From: Ocypus olens
Taxonomy: Eukaryota; Arthropoda; Insecta; Coleoptera; Staphylinidae
Direction of reading: 5' to 3'
Assembly (NCBI GenBank): GCA_910593695.2
Contig: OU343050.1
Coordinates: 49,461,225-49,525,224 of the forward strand
DNA: 64,000 nucleotides
Below the pieces are notes generated by a model. The model was not told where the DNA came from. It searched no databases and was given only the letters and a program-made list of their open reading frames with translations. The position numbers and the translations under genes are program-made. Positions 11,022 through 20,910 of the stretch are shown here, in pieces. Each line of letters starts with the position of its first letter. Within the stretch, counting starts at the first letter, position 1.

Positions 11022-11276
11022 AAACTGAAGATCGTCTGTCACCACTCTCGAATGATCTTACATCGACGAACCAACAATGGCATGTACGAAGAAAGTGTTG
11101 TGATTAAACTCAAGAGGAAACAAGTAACTCTACCAGAAGACAGCTTTCATCTTCCAGGACTAGCATATGACGGACTTATACCTATCCCAAAAGCAAAGTT
11201 TGAAGATATTCAGCACTTGAAAAAGTTCTCTTCTGAAAAGGCCCGAACATTTTATGAAGCACTCCCTCATTTGTAA
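11022..11276 (+). pseudogene. C-terminal fragment of a DUF7869-like protein
   Basis: The last ~75 codons of an open frame end at TAA (11274-11276). The sequence VVIKLKRKQVTLPEDSF, then YDGLIPIPKAKFEDIQHLKK, then ARTFYEALPHL matches the tail pattern I know from insect DUF7869-type proteins (basic strand, Y-x-x-PLPI-x-x-AKxxDLxxL, then FYxxLP). These genes are often multicopy and transposon-associated. The upstream frame closes at a stop just before 11022, so this is either a terminal exon or a truncated copy. Base composition is clearly more coding-like than the flanks. I saw no upstream exon. The family call is from memory. Confidence 0.4.
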
Positions 11277-11408
11277 AGCTTTCTGTGTATTTTTACTAGC
11301 TTAGAATGTTAGTTTCAGATCAACTTTACAAGTACACACAATGACTTTTTTTTCGTATTATTTGTGACATTAATTAATTAGTGTGTCATTTTATATACTA
11401 CATTAATG
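11277..11408. other. AT-rich spacer
   Basis: Nothing recognisable beyond a possible 3' UTR for the preceding frame. Confidence 0.3.
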
Positions 11409-12533
11409 TATAATAGTATATTATGCAACAAGTGTTATAAACGGCACTTTAGTCACGAGTTAATTAGGCACGAGCGGAGCGAGTGTTTAATAACGAGTGT
11501 CTAGAGGAGTTTATAACACGAATTGCATACTATACTTTTTCTACGACTAAATTGGTAAAATTTTGAAATTATTTTATAATCTTAAATGAACATGGTAATA
11601 ATACAATATTATTAAATTAGTCTACTTGGGTAAATATACATTAATAGTTAAGTAAGAGACATTATGGCAATTGCTAAAGGAAATCATTGATTCTACTAAA
11701 TTTCTTTGATGTTGTTTATTATTTATTTGATTTAAGTTGAAAGTATTCCTTATTTCATTTATTTATTCTTTATTCTGACAGATTGTTGATAAGTGACAAC
11801 TAACTTGATTTCGAGTTTCAATTTATTTTAGTGATTTAAAAATCTGCAGCTAACTTCAGTCCATGACTAAAATGCACAAAGTCACAGTTTGTCAAGGTGT
11901 ATTTAAAGAATCACTTAGCGTCATGGAAACATATGCGATAAATGACATTTTAGAGGTGGGAGTAGAAAAAAACACAAAAACATAATGTACATGTACCAGA
12001 TAAGATACTGGATAAAATGACATCAAACTCATTGGGGTTTCTTATTTTATAATAAAGTTATTTCCTTTTGAACTTTAAAAAGCGTTTATCTCAAAACTAT
12101 GTTCTCTGGACTCTCATTCTTTTTCCCCTGACGTCTTCAAATTGAAACTCAAAATCAAGTTAGTTGTCACTTATCAACAATCTGTCAAATAAAAAATAAA
12201 TAAATGAAACAAGGAATACTTTCAACTTAAATCAAATAAATAATACACAACATCAAAGAAATTTAGGAGAATCAATGATTTCCTTTAGTAATTGTCATAA
12301 TGTCTCTAAAGTAACTGTTAATGTATATTTACCCAAGTAGGCTAATTTAATAATAATGTACTATTACCATGTTTATTTAAGATAATAAAATAATTTCAAA
12401 ATTTTACCAATTTAGTCGTAGAAAAAGTATAGTATGCAATTCGTGTTATAAACTTCTTTAGACACTCGTTATTAAACACTCGCTCGTGCCTAATTAACTC
12501 GTGACTAAAGTGCCGTTTATAATATACTATTAT
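11409..12533. mobile_element. Foldback element 1 (~400-bp arms)
   Basis: The left arm 11409-11824 and right arm 12139-12533 are inverted copies (TAATAGTATATTAT at both ends, CTTTAGTCACGAGTTAATTA, GACAGATTGTTGATAAGTGA). The spacer is 314 bp. The terminal part of each arm is itself imperfectly palindromic (CACGAGCGGAGCGAGTGTT). The left arm has an extra TGCAACAAGTG near 11423. It has no coding capacity, and the superfamily is not assignable. Confidence 0.85.
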
Positions 12534-12536
12534 AAA

Positions 12537-12710
12537 ATGTTGACAAGAAATTTTGACGTACGTCAGTTTGAATTATTTCAAAAATCTAACGAAGGATCTA
12601 TGTATTCCGTGAGTCCAAGTTATTCTCTCACTAGGGGATAATGAACAACATTACTTGCCTCAAATTACCATAGTAATTCGCTTATTACACACGATTTTGG
12701 ATACATTATT
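12537..12710 (+). repeat. Direct repeat, copy 1
   Basis: TTTCAAAAATC, GAAGGATCTATGTATTCCGT and TCTCACTAGGGGATAATGA here recur in the same order at 14318-14505, about 80% identical. The nature of the repeat is unknown. Confidence 0.75.
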
Positions 12711-13549
12711 TTTTTGAGGGTGGAAGGAGTGCTTGTGACGTTTTTTTCGAATTTTGTTTATTAAAGTACACGTATTAGTGATTAGAATAAAAACATTTTT
12801 TTAGTTATGGCTGATTGCAAACTTTACCAAAAATCGACATTTATGGTGCAAGGTATGGATTTCTGCGAGTGACGGAAGAAATTATTGTTTTTGATTACCA
12901 ACCAATTATTGCAAGCTTAAGAAATCCATGAAACAACGAATTATTGAAAATTTGCAAAAATTCTAAGAAACTATATTTTCTCTACATTCTTCGAATGATG
13001 CAAAAATCACACAATTTACTTTCCACATCATCGTGTAATTCATTTATAATTTTGCAAATCTTGGCACGAGAGAGCAGTTTTTTTATTTCGTTCCCTCCGT
13101 TTCGTTTCATTTTTTTTTTAGATCCTCACGTTGCGTACAGTTATGTAAGCCCGAGTTGCAATCATCGTGTCTTCATCTGCTAAAAATGTACTTAAGCGTG
13201 TTTTAAGTGAACCCGCAGAAAAAAAAAATGAGAACAGTCCCATTTCATGACGCAAGGTCACGCGTTTAAGTAAACCGGCGGAATGCTCACTTTGTGGAAA
13301 AACTGTACGCAGTAATTAAAGCCATTGTGTATTTTATGAAGAAATCTGCCAACAATCCCCGTGGTGAATCGATGCGATATGGGGGATTAGGAATTATGAA
13401 ATGTGAATGATTGCATCCTTCAATTAATAGGTCGAGATATTTTGGATTGAGGATTTCTTTCCAGAAAAACAGATTTTTACATTTAAGCTGAAATCAAGAG
13501 TGCCTTTTAAACAGAATCAATAATAGTTATTTATTATACGAATGTAGAA
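12711..13549. other. AT-rich stretch, no gene seen
   Basis: A plus-strand frame at 12944-13183 is rich in F and S with no motif. CpG-containing unique sequence lies at 13180-13330. Confidence 0.35.
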
Positions 13550-13554
13550 TATAC

Positions 13555-14180
13555 GTAATTAACCAAATTCGTTTTATTGAATTTATTTAATGCTTTCTGC
13601 AACAAGTAAGGTTGTTCCTAATTTGTTTATTATTTAATCGTGTATTCGGTTTCAACTGAAAACAATATCATTTATTTCTTCACATCTGTACTTTCACTAA
13701 TCACCTCCAACTCAGGTATAAAACTCGTTCAAACCTTCCATAATCTCCTCAGTCGTTTACGACTTCTTCACGTTCAAGATCACCTTCACGTAAGTGTATT
13801 TTATTATTTAACATTCAATTTAAATGCGAAGCTGCACTGATGAGAGATAAATCTCGAAACGCGTCTGCAAATGGCTTTTTACTTAATTTTTATGTATTTT
13901 AGGGTTCAGTTTTATAGTTTAAAGTTTTCAAATTCAATTTAGTTTAATTTTCAAGTTAGTCCTTTGGGTAGAAATAAACGATCTTAAACCAATGTTATTT
14001 TGCAAGTAGTACTAGTAATAACATGCAAATTTCTTTTGTATTATTCAATATCCAGCCAGGGAAGTAGTTATTTCAATAAGGTATTTGTTTATAGTCTTAG
14101 TAAGTCTTAATTTTGCTCGCAGAGTTACGAACAGGTTGGATATTCATATATTCAGGCTACATTTCGTTGTATTGAATTGA
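13555..14180 (+). mobile_element. Hammerhead-containing repeat unit (B - ribozyme - A order)
   Basis: Block B (TGCTTTCTGCAACAAGTAAG) is at 13590, a hammerhead motif at 13831, and block A (GAAATAAACGATCTTAAACC ... AGTTACGAACAGGTTGGATA ... CAGGCTACATTTCGTTGTA) at 13970-14170. Elsewhere in the window A is directly followed by B, so this is the order expected inside one unit of a tandem array. The unit is ~600 bp. No protein is encoded. It resembles retrozymes or Penelope-like element terminal repeats; this is inference. Confidence 0.5.
13825..13876 (+). ncRNA. Type I hammerhead ribozyme motif
   Basis: The core CTGATGA (13837-13843) is followed by a stem II hairpin (GAGAT/ATCTC around AA, 13844-13855), GAAAC (13856-13860) and the minimal stem III ACGCGT ending in the cleavage triplet GTC (13863-13865). 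Stem I pairs TGCA (13833-13836) with TGCA (13866-13869). An extension pairs AGC with GCT across a 4-nt bulge that could contact loop II. All catalytic core bases are present. Such very short stem III hammerheads are known from Penelope-like elements and retrozymes. Confidence 0.75.
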
Positions 14181-14317
14181 TGTACGTAATTAGTCCCGCA
14201 AGAAAAAGTTTAACCGTGAGCTCGCAGAGGGACTAATGAGGAATTCCACATGAGTATAATATACAATTTTATCTAAAATTGTCTGTAATTGCATTAAATA
14301 TTGAAATAATGTTTATT
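14181..14317. other. Short spacer
   Basis: Unique sequence, no feature recognised. Confidence 0.3.
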
Positions 14318-14505
14318 AAATTTTGACAAGAAATGTTGACGTATGTGGTGTTAATTTGAAATATTTCAAAAATCCTATGAAGGATCTATGCATTCCGTAA
14401 GAGAAACTTATATCTCACTAGGGGGTAATGAGCAACATTACATGGCTCAAATGACCACTGTAATTCGATTATTACACCCGATTTTGGATAAAATTTATTT
14501 TCGCC
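14318..14505 (+). repeat. Direct repeat, copy 2
   Basis: Partner of the copy at 12537-12710: GAAGGATCTATGCATTCCGT, CTCACTAGGGGGTAATGAGC, ATTACACCCGATTTTGGATA. Same orientation, ~1.78 kb apart, bracketing the hammerhead unit. Confidence 0.75.
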
Positions 14506-15937
14506 GGATTTGAAATGTTGGAAAAACGTTCGAATATTGAAACGAGTTGATATTTTCTCTATGTCAATATTTGCAATAACCTCGTACGCAAAAGAAAATA
14601 CCCATATGAAATTGGAACCCGTAATTCTACCTTATAATTACAGACAATAATGACAATTGCTTAATTTATATAGACCCAAGGTTTCCGTGTTCAAGCAAAA
14701 ATGTTGCAATTTCCTTAACAACGAATTAAACCCGCCATATGTAATTACATACACCGGCGGACTCTCCATAAGGTCCAATTTTCACCTCACCAATAAACCA
14801 CAATTACCATTCTCCCATTGTCTTTCGAGATGGCCAGCATATGCTAATCAGACGGAAACTGTTAAAAAGGTTTCGTGTACGTTTACCTCTTCCAGCGGAA
14901 ACGTCCGAACCGAAGAAGAACACAATACATCATCAACAGATGAGTTTCCGAGATTCTTAATGTTTGTTTTTTGAATAAATTCATTAAGGTTAAATTTCAT
15001 TATAAATTAATTGCCGAAGGATGTATAAATCAAAATTGTCGACAAGATAAACGCCGATTGTACTTTGCAAAGGTAAGTCCATATATTCCGAGATGCAATA
15101 ATGTGTGTTTCGACAGGTCTGACTTAATTGATTTGTTAAATTTACGACGGCACTCGCACAACATTATTATTAATCGACTGCGTATGTTTAATAAATATAT
15201 AGATGTTTATGGTTTTATTGGTCTTTACATGGTTGGCTTCCAGTTCGGTCGATTACCCCGACTTTACACTTGGCTGGTGTTAAAAACTCGCGCCAAAACA
15301 TTTTCCATTTTGTGCAATCGTTTGCGAAACCGACGTTAATTGGAATATTCACACTTTAATTTGCAATAGCATATGTCATTTCTACAATCCACCAAATTAC
15401 TTTGTAATCATTGATTAATAATAATAATAATAATGACTAATTTCGCCAGGATGAAAGTTTGTTTGGGCAACCATGGGATTTAAGTCATCAGTGGAAAACG
15501 TTAATACCGTGTGATATTTTAGAAATGTTTACACATACATTTCATGTTCTGAAATAGTCGCGGTTTTGTTTGTGAATTGAAAGATCTAAAATGCGCGGAA
15601 TGTGGTCTAATTTGTATTTTCAGAAGAGGGTTCAAATTTAGACCGCCAGTGCAAAATTAATTGACGCAACTATAATTTGCTGCAGCGGTTCGCATTGCTG
15701 GACTCAATTAGTTATATTTAAAATTGCAGCCTACGCAAATAGACGAAGAAGTTAAAATGTGCGAAAATGTAGGCGAGTGAATGAAATTTTATATTTGAGA
15801 AATGTGTGCACATATTGTAGATGCATGACCATTGCGACTTTCTGCAATAATATTACTAAATAAAACAAATAACATTTATTTTGTGTAAGGTGGCTTATGT
15901 GAAATAAAGAATTTAATTGAATTGGATCTAAAAAAAA
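14506..15937. other. Unique stretch with two anonymous open frames
   Basis: Plus-strand frames at 14657-14974 (105 codons) and 14971-15339 (122 codons) overlap by one ATG. The second contains AAG|GTAAGTCC at 15072, a good donor consensus. The sequence is less AT-rich than its surroundings. No domain is recognised, so coding status is open. From 15340 to 15937 nothing is seen apart from a (TAA)n run at 15418. Confidence 0.3.
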
Positions 15938-16650
15938 ATGGTGATATGGCCATCATGTTACTTTCTCCGACTTGATGGTATCATTAATATTTACGCTTTC
16001 ATGATTTAAATCATATTTTAAATGTACATCGAACGTTTTGTAGACTCGGATGAAACTGACGTTTAAAACGTCAAATTATGAAAGATGAAAAAATTATACC
16101 GCAAATTTAAAAATTGAGTTTACTCAAAAACTAGAGATTTCAAAAAAACTTTTTCTTTATAAGTTGTTCATTTTAGCATTCTCTACAATTATTATCAACA
16201 TAAATTTGCTGTAACTATTATCGTTTCATATTTATAAACCAAAAATGAAAAAAAAATATTTTCAAACAAAAGATGTTCATTTCTTAGTTGTCTTCAATAT
16301 TTATTTGAATGTTTTCGCAATATTTTCCATATTTAAAAAAATATTGGAAAGGAACAAAACACGGTTAAGGTAAACACCCACTTCCGGCATATGGAATTTT
16401 ACCAAAAGCTTTTCAGTTCTGGATTACCAAATAAGATTTATGTCTAAAGTTTCATGTTAATTGCTGTTTAGTTTTTGAGATACAGCGCGCACAGTATACA
16501 GATCCACAGCACACACGCACAGACATAAAAAGTTTTTTTTCCAGAAATTGTTGAAATGGCTCTGGGACCCCAAAACGGATATTTCCGTATTTTTTTTTTA
16601 ATTTTCACGATCACAATACTTTCTCGTACTTCGTAACGGAGAAAGTAAAA
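15938..16650 (+). mobile_element. CA-microsatellite element (HINE-like), copy 3
   Basis: Starts ATGGTGATATGGCCATCATG and ends GGAGAAAGTAAAA. The CA tract is degraded (CACAGCACACACGCACAGAC at ~16506), and this is the shortest and most diverged copy. The 3' hairpin is intact at 16618-16646. Confidence 0.85.
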
Positions 16651-16659
16651 ACGCTACAA

Positions 16660-17600
16660 ATTCCATCGAATTTATTTATTTAAAAGAATTACCGAACTCA
16701 TTCATTGGATCCAGAAACTGTACTAAGAACTCTTATTTTTTTTTGCCTTTTGGGTTTTATTCAAAATATTTTTTTTGTGCTTCCAGGTTCTGAATTGAGT
16801 GTCGCACGCAGAGAGTCCTAAAGAAAAGTCCAATGACAAATTGAGTTCTGTATTGTACGCAGATAATTCTAAAAAAATCCAATGACAAATTGCCATTAAA
16901 TGACAGGAAATCGATAGTTTTGATTTTTAAATTTTGAATTAACTTTATTAAAAAAAAAGCTTTAGATCATGATTCCACGAAATTTGTTTATTTAACAGAA
17001 TTACTGACCTCATTAATTAGATCTAGAAAGTGTACTAAGAACTCTCGATTTCTTAATTGCTTTTTGGGCTTTAATCAAAATATTTTATTTTTGGTACATC
17101 TGACTTCCGAATAATAATAATAATGATAATAATAATAATAATATTTATTTATGACCACAGGTACATAAGCAAACATACAAAAAAGAAAATATATGAACTA
17201 AAATGATTTAAGAATTCTTCTATTGTATAAAACGCCTTAGATATTAACAGAGTTTAAATATTTTTCTTGAATATACAAGATGACAACCTTTTAAAGCTCT
17301 CGGGTAAACTATTATACATTTTTATAGCAAAGTATCGTGTGCTATTTTGCGTACGTTTGAGACGGTTATAAAGCGAATGGAGTTCTTCGTCGTAAGCAAA
17401 GATTTCTTAAGAAAACTCTAATGACAGGCTGTGCTCTGTGTCGACATTTTGAAAGCTTTCATTTTTTACTTTGAATAACAACTTTATTAAAAACTGCTTT
17501 AAATCAAGATACATCAAATTTGTTTATTTAAAAAAAATGTAACAACTCATTAATTAGATCCAGAACTCTACCAAGAACTCTTTTCGCCTTTAGGGAATTT
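16660..17600 (+). repeat. ~310-bp tandem repeat, about 2.3 units, split by a LINE tail
   Basis: The anchor TTTATTTAAAAGAATTACCG ... GTACTAAGAACTC at 16667 recurs at 16978 and, after an insertion, at 17513 (AATTAGATCCAGAACTCTAC). The unit includes GTCCAATGACAAATTG. The LINE 3' end at 17105-17425 is inserted in the second unit. Confidence 0.7.
17105..17425 (-). pseudogene. LINE ORF2 C-terminus with (TAA)n tail
   Basis: On the minus strand the sequence reads NSTRYFAIKMYNSLPESFKR, then CIFKKNI, and after one stop ISKAFYTIEEFL. This is the ending typical of Jockey/CR1-like LINE ORF2 proteins (R-YFA-x-K-x-YN-x-LP ... F-K ... FY-x-x-EFL). A short 3' UTR and a (TAA)n tail follow, which read as (ATT)-type repeats at 17111-17150 on the plus strand. 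It is a 5'-truncated copy of ~320 bp inserted into the ~310-bp tandem repeat. Inactive. Confidence 0.75.
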
Positions 17601-18082
17601 TATGCTGATGGTACCGATCACCCATCCAACTTCAACGTTGGCTGTTACAATTGGTGGATGAACACTGCCATTTTCTAACCTCGAATTTAATCTTAATTGC
17701 AGCTTATCAATTTAGATTGCTTAATATTTGCAATGGGACTGATCATATTTCTAATAGGTGGCCAATTTACGGAGCAATTCGAGTGTAAAATTTGTGCGGT
17801 GACCAATCATTTCGATTGTTTTCTTCCGCACATCATTGGACACCAATAAAAAATATTAAATTATTACATAATGCGACTTCCTAGAAAGCAACGAGATATT
17901 TTTATTAGCTATGTACTTAAATCTATCTTAATTTCTTCTTGTATAATCTCATGAAAATATCAAAATTTTCGTATACTTCGCGGTCATAATAATAATAATA
18001 ACAATAATGTATTTATTTGTGCTAAATTGTTAATAACCATAAAGTTTTACACAAGTCCTGGATAGATACGTTCAAATACATA
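17601..18082. other. Unique stretch with a LINE tail
   Basis: 17610-17850 is non-repetitive and of mixed composition, with no frame recognised. 17985-18060 is a (TAA)n run plus sequence resembling a minus-strand LINE 3' UTR. Confidence 0.35.
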
Positions 18083-18960
18083 CAGGGTGTTGAATTGCGA
18101 AGCGGGCCATAGGGATTTACATGTAAAATTTGAAATGTGGTAATATTGGCTCCCCTAATTATTTGACAGCATCGGTCTTCTTACATTATTTTTAAAGCTT
18201 TTTAGGCTGAATGATTTGGTACCTTACTCAATAATTTCTGCGGAGTATATACCGAGATATTTGTAAAAAACTTACTACCACGTGAACAGGATTTGTAAAA
18301 AAAATATATGTCAATATAATAATCGACGTCAATGTTTTGAGGTTTTTTGTTTTTTACATTTTTAAATTTAATGGATATTACAAAAATCTTCATATAAATG
18401 TTGAAGATAACAAAAGTCTGCGAATTTTTTGATCTGTAATCACAAAATGATAATAGTTATAATATAATTGTATTGTGTGAACCACAAAATTTAGTTTCAA
18501 AGATAAATGAGGTATTTTGCATATTATTACTAGTCATGAGACTAGATTAGTTCAATTGAATTAGATTTAAAAAAATGAATTAATCTCATTAATGCGTGTA
18601 AAAATCAAATATGGCGGCCATTTGAAATAAGAAAGTTGGTATTAATATCTCGGAAACCGCCATCTTGAATTTTATTTTGACTTGATTTCTATATTTGCCT
18701 AATTAAACCAAGTAACTTTTATTTAAAACTTTTTTTCGCATCTTTAATAAATATTGAGATATTTGATTTTTTTGAAAATCGCGATTTTCAGTTTTTTTTT
18801 AAATATTTTCTAAACTGCTCGGAATTTTGAAAATTTCTCAACATAATCGGAATCAGCATAGAAAACTGCACAACATTGCCCATTTAACCAGATCTCTAGC
18901 TTTAAGAATAAGAAAGATACCCCTGCAATCCTACTCTATTTAGGACATCCTGTATATCCA
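18083..18960. mobile_element. Possible TA-type MITE
   Basis: The left end TACAGGGTGTTG (18084) and right end GGACATCCTGTATA (18944) form short imperfect inverted repeats (TACAGGGTGT versus TACAGGATGT) with TA flanks. The interior is AT-rich with ATGGCGGCC-type motifs near 18610 and 18660. A minus-strand frame (18202-18393) is not convincing. Confidence 0.3.
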
Positions 18961-19917
18961 CGTAACGAGAAATTTTACTTTTGAGAATCAAATGTATAGT
19001 AAAGGCGCACCTAGCGGTAAAAATATGAACTAAGTTTTGAAGTAATGTAACTTTAAAACTTAATTGATCGACTGTCTGAAATCAAAAAGTTTGTGATCAG
19101 TGACCTTAAAGACACATTAATCAATATGCGCAAAAAAATTGATTGAAAAATGGTTTTGTGCGTTTAAGAGGCTCTAGAGCGAAAACTAGCACTAGTGTGG
19201 GAAAATTTTATTCAAGAATCTTAAAGCACATACTTTTGGCTGTCTTTTCCCAAAATTTAGAGTCTTAATAGACTCCAACTCCAGAGAAATTAATTTTGCC
19301 ATACGTGGCAAGATATCAAAAATCGATTCCTTGGGAAATTTTCCATCGATTATGACTGTTTTAAAATTTTCCCAGGATGAAATGCAATTAAGATAAATGA
19401 AATTAAAAAAAAATAAGTTGAACTTAAAAAATTGCCGTATAATTCAATTGGTTCTACGAGGCGAACTATGTAACCTAGAGGTCTGAAATTTGGCATGACG
19501 TCATATTTTGGGTACCCAAACAAGTGTACAAATTTGAGCTAAATCAGAGAGGGTGGCGTGAAATAGACCTCACAATCGACGTGGAATTGCCCACAAAATA
19601 ATAATGTTTTTTTATTATACATATGAAATGTACAAGGAAGTAGAAGCCTCCAGTATAAACAAATGTATACTTCGAAAAAATGGGAATCAATTAATACAAA
19701 GTCAAATAATCACGATTATTATAGATCACACTATCCATGAAAATCTGACATTTTTCTGGGCATAATTGTAATTTGTTAAGTAAGAATTCCAGATTAAAAT
19801 TGAACCTTAAGCTGTTGTCAGTTTGAAACTTTTTTAATGTGTGGTAATTGTTAAGCAATTTGCGTGATTTGAACTGACCATCGATCGCAAAATCCTTCGG
19901 CCGTGTAGATTTGTACA
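18961..19917. other. AT-rich stretch without a recognised gene
   Basis: Contains GGTCTGAAATTTGGCATGAC-type sequence (19480-19570) of a kind often seen in dispersed repeats, and a 99-codon minus-strand frame (19691-19990) with no motif that runs into the next element. Confidence 0.3.
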
Positions 19918-20439
19918 CAGGGTGTATTTGAAATAACGAACAGGGTCGTAACCACAAAGAGATTATATTCTTTTTAAACAATATTCGCAATTATTTTGTT
20001 CATAACTGTAACAAAAAGCCCGCAATTAATTATTCAAGTTAATGAGTGAAAATACGCAATATGTTTGGGGGCAGTGGTAATGTGACCTAATTTTTAAACG
20101 GCATCGGCTTTAGATATCGAATTACAACAAGCGCGTAGGAAATATCTGAGTGCTCTTTAAGCGTCAATGAACTTAAGGACATTTTTACAAAAAAAAAGTT
20201 GCGATAACACTTCAAATTTCGGAGGCAAGAAATCGTATCTCGCGTTTTAAATAAGCAAACGCACATTCCATGCAGACCTAATTAAATGAGAAAAGCATCG
20301 GTTCTCAAAATGTTTAAAAAACCTCGAAAAATTAGGAAAATTCAATTTTTTTTTTCGAATAAATTTTGACGGAAATGGGTTCACAAATATTTTGTGTATG
20401 TGCCCTTAAATGCCTGTTCGTTATTTCAAATACACCCTG
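19918..20439. mobile_element. 522-bp MITE with 27-bp terminal inverted repeats
   Basis: The left end CAGGGTGTATTTGAAATAAC followed by GAACAGG (19918-19944) is matched in inverse at 20413-20439 (CCTGTTCGTTATTTC ... ACACCCTG). The inverted repeats are perfect over 27 bp. The flanks are TACA and TATG, so a clean TA duplication is not seen. No coding potential. Confidence 0.85.
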
Positions 20440-20910
20440 TATGTATATGTGTAACTGGTTTTCCTTTTTAGTTGAAAAGCACCATTAATTGTGTTCCTTG
20501 TTTTGTGATTTATCTGCATATTGCAACTCTTGGATTAACCAATAGCCTGCAAGTAGACCAATTGCGTGAGGTAATGTACAAATATCACCATTATTACGCC
20601 AATTATGCCTAATTGCGTCAAAACAGAATTGGTTCTATTTAGTGCAATAATATTGCGCGAGGACGATTACTCAAGTTAGAATAGGTCGCATCCAATTTAC
20701 AATCCATGAATAATACAAAAATGCAGTCGTAGCTCAATGGTAATTGTACTGTTTGTAAACTAATGAATGTGAAAACAAATTTCAAACCCAAATTACACAA
20801 ACTACAAGTAATCAAAAATATTTAGTACAGAAATCAAACATTGCAATTGAGTATTAGTTTTTATTATTAAAATTGAATATATTTGCATCAAATTTTTAAA
20901 TAAATTTTAT
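20440..20910. other. AT-rich stretch, no gene seen
   Basis: Unique sequence. 20720-20790 superficially resembles a tRNA-like sequence (GTCGTAGCTCAATGGTAATTG) but lacks a B box. Confidence 0.35.

Noticed and set aside
20720..20790. tRNA-like GTCGTAGCTCAATGGTAA
   Set aside because: A-box-like only; no B box at the required distance.
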